Shown here piece by piece: positions 8,281 through 17,504 of a stretch of DNA of 64,000 bases. The notes under the pieces were generated by a model. It searched no databases. It was not told the origin of the DNA and worked only from the letters and a program-made list of their open reading frames with translations. The stretch's first letter is position 1, and every line of letters begins with the position of its first letter. Origin of the DNA: Prosthecobacter sp. (GTDB lineage: Bacteria > Verrucomicrobiota > Verrucomicrobiia > Verrucomicrobiales > Verrucomicrobiaceae); assembly GCF_034366625.1 (NCBI RefSeq), contig NZ_JAXMIH010000023.1, positions 124,001 through 188,000 of the forward strand. Reading direction: 5' to 3'. A program made the translations under genes and the position numbers.

Positions 8281-9227
8281 TACTTCTTCACGTTCCAGCG
8301 CAGCACCCGGCCCCACTGGTTCCACTCGGTTTCGAGGATGTTGCCGTCGTTGTCGAAGGTGATGCCATGCGGGCTGGTGACAACGCCCTGCTGCCAGTCT
8401 TTCGGCTCGATTTTCGGCGTGTTCGTCGGCTTGGGGCTGGTGCCGAGGTCGGCGACGCGTTTGTTGTCCTTGTCCCACACGCTGACGTTGCCAGCGATCT
8501 CGGCCACGCACATCAAATCGCCATGGAAGCTGGCGGAGCTTGGATTGCGCATCTCGGTGGCGATTTCGCCGATGAAGGTGCCGTCAAGCTGGGTATGCAG
8601 CATGCGCTTGTGGCCGCGGTCGCAAATCATGACTCGGGCAGGCTCAAAGCGGCGGTCGATGAAGACCTTGTGGGCGTTGGCGAGCTTGAGCGGTTCGCCG
8701 GGACCGCCGAACACGCTCTTGAATTTGCCATCGCGGCCGAAAACGAAGATGTGACTCTGTCCATAGCCATCGACGACATAGATGTCTCCGTTTGGTGCCA
8801 CGTCGCAGTTCGTGAGCTTGAGGCCCTTGCCGATCTTGTCGGCGGGGAATTCGCTCGTGGGAATCGTCATGAGCACCTTGCCTTCGAGGTCACATTTGAT
8901 GACCTTGGCCTCGCCCAGGACAGCGGCGAAGATGAACTCGCCACCCTCATCTTTGCGGATGACAAAACCGTGCAGCGACGGCGGCAGCGCTAGCGCTTTG
9001 ATGAATTTGCCGTCCTTGCCATAGACCTGGATGCCGGCGTTCGCTTCTTGGACGCTCACATAGATATTCCCGGCGGAATCCACGGCGATTTCGCCATGGC
9101 CATTGCCGATGGTTTCCTTGCCGGGCGGTGGCTGGATGAAGTTCGGGGTGAATTCATAAGCGACTTCGGCAGCGGCGCTGCCGACGAGGGCCATGACGGA
9201 CAGGAGAGAGAGGATGTGGTTGTTCAT
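8280..9227 (-). CDS. Secreted NHL-repeat six-bladed beta-propeller protein
   Basis: 315 residues with signal peptide MNNHILSLLSVMALVGSAAA. Repeated blade motifs are visible: GEIAVDSAGNIYVSVQ, GIQVYGKDGKFIKAL, CDVAPNGDIYVVDGYGQSHIFVFGRDGKFKSVFG, ANAHKVFIDRR and SPHGITFDNDGNILETEWNQWGRVLRW. These resemble NHL proteins and the lyase half of peptidyl-glycine amidating enzymes, but no catalytic assignment can be made by eye. It is probably periplasmic. It is coupled to the membrane protein gene downstream and divergent from the multidomain gene at 9347. Confidence 0.85.
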   Translation of the reverse strand: MNNHILSLLSVMALVGSAAAEVAYEFTPNFIQPPPGKETIGNGHGEIAVDSAGNIYVSVQEANAGIQVYGKDGKFIKALALPPSLHGFVIRKDEGGEFIFAAVLGEAKVIKCDLEGKVLMTIPTSEFPADKIGKGLKLTNCDVAPNGDIYVVDGYGQSHIFVFGRDGKFKSVFGGPGEPLKLANAHKVFIDRRFEPARVMICDRGHKRMLHTQLDGTFIGEIATEMRNPSSASFHGDLMCVAEIAGNVSVWDKDNKRVADLGTSPKPTNTPKIEPKDWQQGVVTSPHGITFDNDGNILETEWNQWGRVLRWNVKK

Positions 9228-9346
9228 CAGGCCGATTCAAACGGACTGACGAGGCTGCGTCAATCGCGCAGGTGTGAATTTGACTGGATGATCCTGTCAT
9301 ACAGCAGGAAACTTCCCGTCACAGATCGTGTTCCAATCACCCGCCC

Positions 9347-11563
9347 ATGAAAAAAGCTATCTTCATTCTCCTCGGCAGCGCTGCTCTGGCTGTTTCCGTC
9401 ATCGGCCTGCGTGCGCAGGCGCAGCTCACGGAATTCGATGAGAAATTCAAGGCCTTCGACAAAAACAGCGACGGCGTCATCAGCGGCGGCGAGATGAACG
9501 GTGCTAGCTACCTTCCCCAGCTCGATTTGAACAAGGATGGCAAGCTCCTGCGTGATGAAGCGCTGCAAGCGGTGCGAAAAGCCAAAAATCTCAGCGGTGA
9601 AGGCGCGGAAACGGGCAGTCTGTTCAAGCGCCTGGATAAAAACGCGGATGGCAGACTCACGGAGGACGAACTGAACAACAAACGCTGGTTCACTGGACTC
9701 GACACGGACAAAGACGGCAATGTGACACTCGATGAAGCCACGAAGGCACTCGCTAATCTGCGCAAACGTGGTGCAGCCGACAGTCCGATCACCAGCAGCC
9801 CGATCAAGCCAGCGAGTGAAGACCCGTCGTTCAAAGAAGCGCCGCAACTGCTCAAAGGCAGCGAGCACGGTGTCGGACGCATGGTCGATGACCTCGCGCT
9901 CAAGACGCTGGACGGCAAAGATCTCAAACTCAGCGCCGCCGCAGGCAAAAACGGCCTCGTGATCGCGCTTTTCAGCGCGAGCTGCCCCATCAGCGGCAAG
10001 CTCGCGCCGGAGACGGTGCGCCTGGAACAGGATTTGGCGGCTCAAGAAGTGAAACTTCTCCTCGTGAACGCGCCCCCCGGCCAGAAGGGCGATGAGATCA
10101 CGAAATTCATCACCGATCACGGTTTGAAATCCACCGTGGCGCTCGATGCCGATGGCAAACTTGCCCAATCACTGGCCGCAACAACGACCACGGAGGTCTT
10201 CCTACTCGATGCGACGCGCACGCTCGTCTATCGCGGCGCTTTGAATGACCAATACGGCCTTGGCTATGCCAAGGAGCAGCCTGCGCGTCATTACCTGCGT
10301 GATGCCGTGGCCGCGATGCTGCGCGGTGAGCCAGCGGAAATCGCGGCAACGAGCGCTCCAGGCTGTGCGCTGGATTTGCCCCCACAAACGGCCGTCGCCA
10401 GCACGAATGTCACTTACCATCGCGACATCGCCCGCATCATGCAGGCGAACTGCGTGGAGTGCCATCACAGCGGCGGCGTGGCGCCCTTCTCGCTGGATAC
10501 TTATGACGCGGTGATCGAACACGCGGGCATGATCCGCAAGCAGGTCGAGCGTGGGGCGATGCCCCCGTGGTTCGCCGCTGCCTTGGAAGGCCAGACGCAC
10601 TCGCCCTGGGCGAATGATCGCTCGCTTGCCGAGCGTGATCGTGCCGATTTGCTCGCATGGCTGGCCTCAGATCGTCCGAAAGGTGATGTGGCCGACGCAC
10701 CGAAGCCGCTCCAATTCCCCAGCGAGTGGAGCATTGGCAAGCCGGACGCCATCATCGCTTCATCAAGGGCGATTTCGATCAAAGCTGAGGGCACCATACC
10801 TTACCAGCACGTCACCGTGACCACCGACTTCCCCGAAGACCGCTGGGTACGCGGCTACGAGATCATGCCCACGGAGCGGCAGGTGGTGCATCACGTCATC
10901 GTGACCGTGTTTGAAAAAGGCCGCAAAGTTCGCGGAGGGGGCGATGAAGGAACAGAAGGCTACTGGGCGGCTTATGTGCCGGGAAACACGAAGCAGATCT
11001 ATCCCGAGGGCTTTGCCCGCAAACTCCCCGCCGGAGCGACCGTGAGCTTTCAGATTCACTACACGCCGAATGGCAAGGTCGTGCAGGATACGATGCGCAT
11101 GGGCCTGCTTTTCGCCAAGGAGCCGCCGAAATACGTCGTCCACACCACCGCGCTGCCGAACGCTCGCATCAACATCCCCGCCGGAGTCGCCAACCACATC
11201 GAAACCGCCCAGCGTCGCCTGCCTGCCGACATCAACGCCATGGCTTGGATGGCCCACATGCATGTACGCGGCAAAGCCTTCAAATTCGAGGCCATCTCAC
11301 CTGATGGCAAAACCGAAACTCTGCTCGATATTCCCCGCTACGACTTCAACTGGCAACTCCGCTACGACTACGCCATGCCCCGCTTCCTCCCACGCGGGAC
11401 CACCATCAAAATCACCGCCGTCTTCGACAACAGCACCGGCAACCCCGCCAATCCCGATCCGACGAAAAACGTGCGCTGGGGACAGCAGACCTTCGACGAA
11501 ATGATGATCGGCTACATGGAGCACTACACGCCGCTGAACCCGGTCGTGGCGGGCGGGGAGTGA
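9347..11563 (+). CDS. Secreted EF-hand / redoxin / cytochrome c / copper-monooxygenase-like multidomain protein
   Basis: 738 residues with a signal peptide (KKAIFILLGSAALAVSVIGLRAQA). Four EF-hand loops follow: DKNSDGVISGGE, DLNKDGKLLRDE, DKNADGRLTEDE and DTDKDGNVTLDE. Next is a thioredoxin-fold redoxin region (MVDDLALKTLDGKDLKLS, FSASCPISGKLAPE) with a single Cys where peroxiredoxins have their peroxidatic site. A one-heme motif CVECHH with downstream Met/Trp residues (GAMPPW) follows. The last third has EIMPTERQVVHHVIVTVF and MAWMAHMHVRGK, recalling the His-rich copper sites of PHM/DBH-type ascorbate monooxygenases. Probably a periplasmic redox protein; the substrate is unknown. Confidence 0.82.
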   Translation: MKKAIFILLGSAALAVSVIGLRAQAQLTEFDEKFKAFDKNSDGVISGGEMNGASYLPQLDLNKDGKLLRDEALQAVRKAKNLSGEGAETGSLFKRLDKNADGRLTEDELNNKRWFTGLDTDKDGNVTLDEATKALANLRKRGAADSPITSSPIKPASEDPSFKEAPQLLKGSEHGVGRMVDDLALKTLDGKDLKLSAAAGKNGLVIALFSASCPISGKLAPETVRLEQDLAAQEVKLLLVNAPPGQKGDEITKFITDHGLKSTVALDADGKLAQSLAATTTTEVFLLDATRTLVYRGALNDQYGLGYAKEQPARHYLRDAVAAMLRGEPAEIAATSAPGCALDLPPQTAVASTNVTYHRDIARIMQANCVECHHSGGVAPFSLDTYDAVIEHAGMIRKQVERGAMPPWFAAALEGQTHSPWANDRSLAERDRADLLAWLASDRPKGDVADAPKPLQFPSEWSIGKPDAIIASSRAISIKAEGTIPYQHVTVTTDFPEDRWVRGYEIMPTERQVVHHVIVTVFEKGRKVRGGGDEGTEGYWAAYVPGNTKQIYPEGFARKLPAGATVSFQIHYTPNGKVVQDTMRMGLLFAKEPPKYVVHTTALPNARINIPAGVANHIETAQRRLPADINAMAWMAHMHVRGKAFKFEAISPDGKTETLLDIPRYDFNWQLRYDYAMPRFLPRGTTIKITAVFDNSTGNPANPDPTKNVRWGQQTFDEMMIGYMEHYTPLNPVVAGGE

Positions 11564-11566
11564 GCT

Positions 11567-12499
11567 TTATTGGGGCTTGCTCGCGTACTCCAACTCGACT
11601 TCCAGCTTCTTGCGTTCTTCACGCATGGTGTCGGCCTGACGCTCCATCTGGCTCGCCTGGGCAAGAATAGTGCTGGCATCCGTCGTGTGCCGGGTGCTGG
11701 GCGCTCCCCTGGACTTGGCAGCCTGGGCTAGTCCCTCATGTTTGGCCGCTTGTTCGCGATATTGCTCCGCTGTTCGCTTGTAGGTTTCCATGCGCGAATC
11801 CAGTTCAGCCATTTTCAGCTTGATCGCCTTGACCTTGGCATCGTCCACCGATGTTTTTACCGGTTCTTCGACCACACGGGCAGAGGACATGCTCGCTGAA
11901 GCTCTTGGCTTCACCTTGGCATCAGCGATGGTTGGCTTGGTGAGAAACTCGGTCTGTGCTGCCTGTAGTATGGGAACCAGCGCATCCGGCCCCAGGTCGA
12001 ATTTCTCCTTCAGGTCCGCAGGTAGCAGTTCCTGCATGACCATGCCGATGCCGTCCGCGTGGATCAATGAAATGCCAGATTCCTCCACTTTGCGAATTTT
12101 GGCAGCGCGTAAAACCTTGCCGTTAGCCAGGGTGATGTCCCCCAGTTCAGTGCCAGGGGCGCTGTTACGCAGTTTTTCGACGGCCGTCTTCATGGATTCG
12201 ACGGTGTACTTCAAATCCCCATCAATTGTGCGATAACGCTTGTCGAGGATGTCCTTGGCTTTGAGAAGGACCGTATTTTTTTCCATGGCCTCACGGTTTT
12301 TAACACTGATTTTCTCAACATCCTCCCAACTGCTTTTCCTCTGTACGAGAATTTCATTCATGTCGGCCAGCTTGGATTTGCTCTCCAGCAGCGCTGAGTT
12401 GGCCGAATCCACCGAGGTGAAGTAGTGGGCGGTATAGCCGAGGCCGATGAGCATGCTGATGATGAAAATAAAGACCCAGGCTTTGGATTCCTCGAACAT
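11567..12499 (-). CDS. Membrane-anchored coiled-coil protein, unknown function
   Basis: 310 residues. An N-terminal span (WVFIFIISMLIGLGYTAHYF) acts as an uncleaved anchor. Long charged helices follow (SANSALLESKSKLADMNEIL and EKNTVLLKAKDILDKRYRTI), then a small globular stretch (DITLANGKVLRAAKIRKVEESGISLIHADG) resembling a short beta domain, and a C-terminal coiled coil rich in Glu, Gln, Arg and Met. It follows the coiled-coil lipoprotein gene by 22 bases on the same strand, so they probably form an operon. A role in envelope organisation is only a guess. It ends four bases from the convergent multidomain gene. Confidence 0.7.
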   Translation of the reverse strand: MFEESKAWVFIFIISMLIGLGYTAHYFTSVDSANSALLESKSKLADMNEILVQRKSSWEDVEKISVKNREAMEKNTVLLKAKDILDKRYRTIDGDLKYTVESMKTAVEKLRNSAPGTELGDITLANGKVLRAAKIRKVEESGISLIHADGIGMVMQELLPADLKEKFDLGPDALVPILQAAQTEFLTKPTIADAKVKPRASASMSSARVVEEPVKTSVDDAKVKAIKLKMAELDSRMETYKRTAEQYREQAAKHEGLAQAAKSRGAPSTRHTTDASTILAQASQMERQADTMREERKKLEVELEYASKPQ

Positions 12500-12521
12500 G
12501 GTGGTGGTGGCAGTTGGGGGG

Positions 12522-12860
12522 TTAACGGGCGAATTTACTTTTGAACGAGTCCACTCTGGGACGCGCTTGTTTCAGTGCTTCCTCGCCATCAGAGCATTTA
12601 TTGCTGATATAGGCCAGTTCCTGTTCAAGCCTGGTATTCTTCTGCATCCATTCGGCCTGTTGGCGTTCGAACACGGTGACCGCAGACACGGCGTTGGCAC
12701 CAAGTGTCTCGAATTTGGCATCAAGAGCCTGAAGTGTTTCCTGGCACTGCTTGATTTCTGCCTCAATGCGCGCACGCTCGTTCAGCAGCGTATTGTGTTT
12801 TTCGCAGGAGCTTGTCAAAAGCAAGGCCGCCAGCCCGGTAAAAATGAGAATTAGTTTCAT
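12522..12860 (-). CDS. Small coiled-coil lipoprotein
   Basis: 112 residues. The signal peptide ends in a lipobox (LLLTSSC, acylated Cys about residue 19), so the mature protein should be lipid-anchored. The rest is almost all heptad-like helix (LLNERARIEAEIKQCQETLQ, TVFERQQAEWMQKNTRLEQE) ending in a basic tail. An AAGG stretch lies upstream of ATG 12860. The first gene of a pair with the membrane coiled-coil protein; both point away from the ParA gene across a 128-base spacer. Confidence 0.75.
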   Translation of the reverse strand: MKLILIFTGLAALLLTSSCEKHNTLLNERARIEAEIKQCQETLQALDAKFETLGANAVSAVTVFERQQAEWMQKNTRLEQELAYISNKCSDGEEALKQARPRVDSFKSKFAR

Positions 12861-12902
12861 GCCCTTATTCCTATAATCTGATCATGGGCTGATAGAGCTG
12901 GC

Positions 12903-12941
12903 AAGAATAAATTCTTATGATCGCAGCTTTTTTGCGCAAAA
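12903..12941. promoter_or_regulatory. Two perfect dyads in the divergent lipoprotein/parA spacer
   Basis: AAGAAT-AA-ATTCTT (12903-12916) and the self-complementary TTTTGCGCAAAA (12930-12941) lie between the divergent starts at 12860 and 12989. The position suits an operator or a small partition-type site for ParA regulation, but nothing beyond the symmetry supports this. Confidence 0.4.
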
Positions 12942-12988
12942 GCGGCTTTTGAAAGTGCACACACTCATCCCGCTGCTAGCATCGCGGC

Positions 12989-13798
12989 GTGATCGCGATT
13001 GCAACGGCCAGTCAGAAGGGCGGCGTGGGGAAAACCACGTTGTGCATCAACCTTGCCTATTCCTTGGCGCGGCGCGGCTGGCGTGTGCTCTTGATTGATA
13101 CCGATCCGCAGGGAGGCGTGGGGTTGTCATTGGCGAAGAGCACGAAGGCACGGGAAGGATTTCATGAGTTTCTCATCCGTGGCGGGGATTTGAACAAGAT
13201 TGTGGTGCCGACGCGGCTGCCGGAGCTGGAAATCGTGCCCGCCGGGCAGTATGACACCTGCGCACGGCAGGGCTGGTCGGTGCATGAGGTGCCGGCGCGG
13301 CTGGCGGACCTGCTGCGTGGTGCGGAGTTGCGCGGTGTTGATGTCGTTTTGATGGACACCGCCGCGGGGATGAACAGCACGACGGAGGCGGTGGTGAAGG
13401 CCTGTGATTTTGTGGTGTTGCCGCAGCAGGCGGAACCGCTGGCGATCCGCAGCGTGCCGCATCTGCTGGAGACGCTGGCGCGTTTCCGTGCGGAGGGGGC
13501 GGGCGTGCGGGTGGCGGGCATTTTGCTGACGATGGTGATGCGCGAGCAGGAGATGAGCCTGAAGGTGGCGCGGGAGCTGCGTGAGATGTTGCCGGCGAAC
13601 CTGATGTTCCAGCAGAGCATTCCGCGGCTGCCATCGTTTCTCGAGGCGAGCGCTCTTGGTGTGCCGGTGGCATTGACGAAACGCAATCCACCGCCGGAAG
13701 CGCTGATTTTTGACCAGATCGCCGCCGAACTGGAGCAGCGCACAGGGTTGGTGAAGGAACGTGAAAAGGAACAAGGCCATGCAAGTCTCCTGGATTGA
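12989..13798 (+). CDS. ParA/MinD-type ATPase
   Basis: 269 residues from GTG 12989. A deviant Walker A KGGVGKTT (residues 10-17) with the signature Lys10, Walker A' LLIDTDPQGG and switch-like VVLMDTAAGMNSTTEAVVKACDFVVLPQQ place it in the ParA/MinD family, which dimerises on ATP and positions DNA or protein cargo. No ParB gene follows; instead the next gene, overlapping by 20 bases, encodes a protein with a possible roadblock-like C-terminus. This argues for an orphan ParA acting in protein positioning rather than chromosome segregation. Upstream dyads could be autoregulatory sites. Confidence 0.9.
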   Translation: MIAIATASQKGGVGKTTLCINLAYSLARRGWRVLLIDTDPQGGVGLSLAKSTKAREGFHEFLIRGGDLNKIVVPTRLPELEIVPAGQYDTCARQGWSVHEVPARLADLLRGAELRGVDVVLMDTAAGMNSTTEAVVKACDFVVLPQQAEPLAIRSVPHLLETLARFRAEGAGVRVAGILLTMVMREQEMSLKVARELREMLPANLMFQQSIPRLPSFLEASALGVPVALTKRNPPPEALIFDQIAAELEQRTGLVKEREKEQGHASLLD

Positions 13799-14714
13799 TG
13801 CCGACCGGATCAAGGCGCTGGTGGCCCAGCTCGCCCCGCAGGAGCCGTGCGTGGACGAATCACCGCAGGTGATGGAGATTGAAACGGCACCAAATGCCGC
13901 TGAATCATGGGGGATTGCCATCGACTGGATGGAACCGGACGCAGGTCTGTACCCTGCTGCTGAAGTGACAGAAACAGCCCCTGCCGAGGCCGGGTACGAG
14001 GAACTTCAGGAGGAAACTTTGGCGAATACTGAGGAGGAAGAAGCTGAGCATGGCCATGTGTTGCACAATCCTGCCGCCGCGCTGCCTCTGAGCCGGATTC
14101 GTGACAAACTGCGTGCCATCCGCCAGCGTGCGACGGAGGCGGGAATCCTGACGCGTGTGAGCGAGACGTTGCCGACGACGGAAGATGTGACAGTCATCGG
14201 GCCCCCTGTGACTGCTTCTGTTGTGGAGTCAGTTCCTGATGCAGAGACCCCCAGAGGCTGTGATGACGAAGCAGAAGCTCGGACGGAAGCAGCGACAGAA
14301 TCCTCGGTGGCGCTGCCGCACACTCCGACCTTTGAAATTCCGCAAGGTTCGCGTGATGAGCGTCTGGCGGCGTTTGCCGGCTGGGCGCGGCAGGTGTTGC
14401 ATGAGGACGGCGGCCATGTGCTGGTGATGAGTGATGACGGCGAGGTACTGTGGGGTGGCGAGGCGAAAGCCGGCCTGGTGCTTTCCACCATGATGGCGTG
14501 GGGCGCTGCGATCCGTGCGAGTGCGAGTTCCGCGTGTGAAACACCGCCGGTCATTCGTCAGCCGCTCGCATCCGGGAATGTGCTTACCGTGATTCCGTGT
14601 GAAACAGCACACGGCATGATGCATGTCGCCGTGGCTGCTCCTGCAGGATTAACCGATGAACTGGCGCTGGTTTTACGCGGAGCCTTGTGCGCGGCAATGC
14701 ATATGCCGGGCTAA
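13779..14714 (+). CDS. Possible roadblock/LC7-fold partner of ParA
   Basis: 311 residues from ATG 13779, preceded by AAGG; a GTG at 13761 would add six residues. The first 190 residues are acidic, low in hydrophobics and probably disordered (many Glu, Thr and Pro). The last 120 residues (DERLAAFAGWARQVLHEDGG, HVLVMSDDGEVLWGG, AGLVLSTMMAWGAAIRASAS, NVLTVIPCETAHGMMHVAVA) follow the helix-strand-strand-helix-strand order of roadblock/MglB-type domains. It overlaps parA by 20 bases, so the two are almost surely translated together. The fold call is inference. Confidence 0.6.
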   Translation: MQVSWIDADRIKALVAQLAPQEPCVDESPQVMEIETAPNAAESWGIAIDWMEPDAGLYPAAEVTETAPAEAGYEELQEETLANTEEEEAEHGHVLHNPAAALPLSRIRDKLRAIRQRATEAGILTRVSETLPTTEDVTVIGPPVTASVVESVPDAETPRGCDDEAEARTEAATESSVALPHTPTFEIPQGSRDERLAAFAGWARQVLHEDGGHVLVMSDDGEVLWGGEAKAGLVLSTMMAWGAAIRASASSACETPPVIRQPLASGNVLTVIPCETAHGMMHVAVAAPAGLTDELALVLRGALCAAMHMPG

Positions 14715-14729
14715 GCAACGCCATGGTTG

Positions 14730-17321
14730 CTACGGCTTGAGGAGCACCAGTTCGTTGATGCCCCAGGAATTGGTGGCAGAGCCAAGCTGCGTGATGCGCA
14801 CGAAGCGGCCCTTTTGCGGCGCTTTGAAAATGATTTCGGTCACGGCACCGCCGTCTCCCTCCGCCGCAGGAGCGCCCCACTGTACGCCGTTGGCGGACAA
14901 TTCGACCTTGTATTTGCGCAGGAAATCCTGGTTGTTGGCCTGGCTGTCGAGCGCGAGTCCCGCAATGTTTGTTTCTGCTGGCAGTTCGACTGTAAACCAC
15001 TCGCCTCCCTTCATCGCTGCTCCGCTGGCCCAGCGTGAGCCGGTGTTGCCATCGACGGTCTTTGCGCAGTCTTCTTTTTTGTGGCTGGCACCGAGCTTCC
15101 ATGCATTGCGCGGCTCGATCCACGTGAGCTTGGTCTTCAGTCTGCTCTTGAGGGGCGCTGGTGCGGAAGGCAGGAAGTAGTAATCACGCACGCGTCCGTC
15201 GATGAGCTGAATCTGGTCAGTCTTCAAGATGACCGAGTACACAAACAACTCGGCCAAATAGCCGCTGAACTGATCCTTTGCAGCGGCGTTCGCGCCAGTG
15301 CTGTCCTTCACGCGCCCGATCTGCAGAGTGGTCAGCGGCTTGTCCGGCGCGGAGGACTTGCCACCGGAGGAGGCGTAGGCCTTGCCTGCGGCATCTTTCA
15401 CACGGAGTTCAAACGCCTCTGTGCTGGCATTCCAAGAGACAAAGGCAAGGCAGGCGATCGTGCCGTTCACATCTTTGGATGTCAGTGTGGGGCTGCCACC
15501 CTTATGGTGCGCCTCGGCAACGAGGTTCTTGCTGCCATCCACACTCAAAGACACCGTGGTGCCGTCATCATTGCCGAGAGTGAAGATTCGTGTCGGGAGA
15601 TGTGAAGCATCGGCCTGGAAGGCGATGATGATCGTGAGCCCTTTGTCGATGCCGGGGATGTTGCTGCTGCCGAAAGGCATGTTCGGGCTTTCCTTGCCAG
15701 GGTCATCGAGTTCCAGGGCGCAGGGCTTGCCATTGCGCGGGCGGAAGTCGAGCACAACGCGGCCAGGCCTGGGGGTTCCTCCAGTGGGAACTTCGGGCCA
15801 GTTGATGCGTTTCGGGGAGTGATCAGGGCTGTTCTGAAAGCTGCGTAGAATGTTGTCACCACCTCGTTCGGAGATGTCCCGCCACTCGATCACCGGCTCG
15901 TTGTTGTTGGCTGGGGCCGGTTTTCCGTCACCGCCTTTGCGATTGGTCAGGATGCCGGTGTTGCCGACATAGAAGAGTGAGATGCCACGATCCACCGGTG
16001 GATACGAGCGATCCTGTGGAAGCTGAAAGCTGACCTTGGGCGGACTGGAGGAAATGCCGATCGAGGAAAGCACGGATCCTCCCTGACCTTTTGAGTTGCT
16101 GGAAGACTTGCCGAAGAAAAAACAGCCGCCGATGATCAAAACCACGATAACACCTCCGATAAGGGCAATTTTTTTGATCAACTTTGAGCTAGGTTTGCCA
16201 GGTTGTGCAGGCGTTTGCGCTCCGGACGAAGTGCGCTGCAGCGTCGTCGTGCGGCCTGTTCCGGGTTTGCGCGGCGCCGGTGCCAGCGGGGTGGTGAGGG
16301 CGGCGGTTTCGACAAAGGGTCTTGCTTCCGGAATGATTTCCACCGGCACGGCCTCCATCACTGGTTCGGCATAGGCGGGCTGGGCTTCGGCGGGAGGATA
16401 ATAGCCTGTCAATGGCACCGTGCCGGTTCCCGGCGGCATGTAAACCGGCGGGGGTGCATACATGCCCATCCACGGACCATAAGGCACCATCGTCGGCATC
16501 TTTTCCCAGGCGCGAAACTCTTCGATGGCCTGCTGTGCGTTGGCAGGGCGGTCCTCCGGCTTCTGGGCCATGAGGCGCGCGCACCAGGCACCGAGCCACT
16601 GCGGCACATGCGGGGCGATGACGTGCAGCGGGGTGACTTCATGATCGATATGCTTGTCGATGACCTGGGCCATTGACTCGCCATCAAACGCCTTCCTGCC
16701 GGAGAGCGCTTCGTAAAACACGCAGCCCAAAGAGTAAAGGTCCGTGCGTTCGTCCACCGGCTCACGCGTGAGCTGTTCGGGCGCCATGTAATAAATGGAT
16801 CCCATCACGGTGCCTTCCTGGTCCTCCGTTTGCTTGCGCGCGCGCAAGCCGGCACGTGCGAGGCCGAAATCGATGATCTTCGACTGCATGCGACCGCCAG
16901 GCAGACGCTCCACCTTGATGTTCTCCGGTTTGATGTCGCGGTGCAGGATGTGGTGCTGGTGCGCGGCCAGGAGGCCTTCGAGGCATTGCGAGGCCAGCTC
17001 CTTGAAGTCATCATACGGCAGCGGACCGCGTGCGACGACATCTGCGAGATCCTCTCCTTGCAGAAGCTCCATCACCATGAACAGCCCCTCGTCGTCGCTC
17101 GCCACGTCGAAGATGGTCACAATGTTTGGATTGCGCAGGGAGGCGAGCGCATCCGCCTCGCGTCGCAGTTCGGAGGCGATGTTTTTATCCGCGTCGGCCT
17201 CGTTGGCGGTCAGAAGCCGCTTCACAGCCACCCAGCGCTTGAGCTGGCTGTCATAGGCACGAAACACGGCCCCGACGCCGCCTGCGCCGAGCTTCTCATA
17301 GATTTTGTATCGTTCCGCCAT
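14730..17321 (-). CDS. Ser/Thr protein kinase with extracytoplasmic LamG-like and F5/8-type C domains
   Basis: 863 residues from ATG 17321 (MAERYKIYEKLG), the usual kinase start; the open frame extends to 17456 without family support. The kinase domain has GAGGVG, the catalytic Lys (VAVKRLL), HRDIKPEN, DFGLARAG and a conserved MAPEQ. A Pro/Ala/Thr-rich linker leads to one membrane span (KIALIGGVIVVLIIGGCFFFG). Outside are a concanavalin-like region (GLTIIIAFQADASH...GYLAELFVYS) and a terminal discoidin region (TVDGNTGSRWASGAA, EWFTVELPAETNIAGLAL, FVRITQLGSATNSWGINELVLL). The outer part probably binds carbohydrate or surface ligands. No sigma gene is adjacent. Confidence 0.9.
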   Translation of the reverse strand: MAERYKIYEKLGAGGVGAVFRAYDSQLKRWVAVKRLLTANEADADKNIASELRREADALASLRNPNIVTIFDVASDDEGLFMVMELLQGEDLADVVARGPLPYDDFKELASQCLEGLLAAHQHHILHRDIKPENIKVERLPGGRMQSKIIDFGLARAGLRARKQTEDQEGTVMGSIYYMAPEQLTREPVDERTDLYSLGCVFYEALSGRKAFDGESMAQVIDKHIDHEVTPLHVIAPHVPQWLGAWCARLMAQKPEDRPANAQQAIEEFRAWEKMPTMVPYGPWMGMYAPPPVYMPPGTGTVPLTGYYPPAEAQPAYAEPVMEAVPVEIIPEARPFVETAALTTPLAPAPRKPGTGRTTTLQRTSSGAQTPAQPGKPSSKLIKKIALIGGVIVVLIIGGCFFFGKSSSNSKGQGGSVLSSIGISSSPPKVSFQLPQDRSYPPVDRGISLFYVGNTGILTNRKGGDGKPAPANNNEPVIEWRDISERGGDNILRSFQNSPDHSPKRINWPEVPTGGTPRPGRVVLDFRPRNGKPCALELDDPGKESPNMPFGSSNIPGIDKGLTIIIAFQADASHLPTRIFTLGNDDGTTVSLSVDGSKNLVAEAHHKGGSPTLTSKDVNGTIACLAFVSWNASTEAFELRVKDAAGKAYASSGGKSSAPDKPLTTLQIGRVKDSTGANAAAKDQFSGYLAELFVYSVILKTDQIQLIDGRVRDYYFLPSAPAPLKSRLKTKLTWIEPRNAWKLGASHKKEDCAKTVDGNTGSRWASGAAMKGGEWFTVELPAETNIAGLALDSQANNQDFLRKYKVELSANGVQWGAPAAEGDGGAVTEIIFKAPQKGRFVRITQLGSATNSWGINELVLLKP

Positions 17322-17504
17322 CCGTGGTTGAGCGCTTGAAAATAAACAAACAGGAGCAAAGCCCATGAGTTGCCCTGTTGGCAAGCGCGATATTCCACGA
17401 AAATACCTTCGGCGCACGATTTGCTCCGCCTTTGACAAACGGGGGTGTCGCGACACACTGCCGTCCCGCCGCCCGGCGGGATCGAATCAAACCCGCACCG
17501 CACT

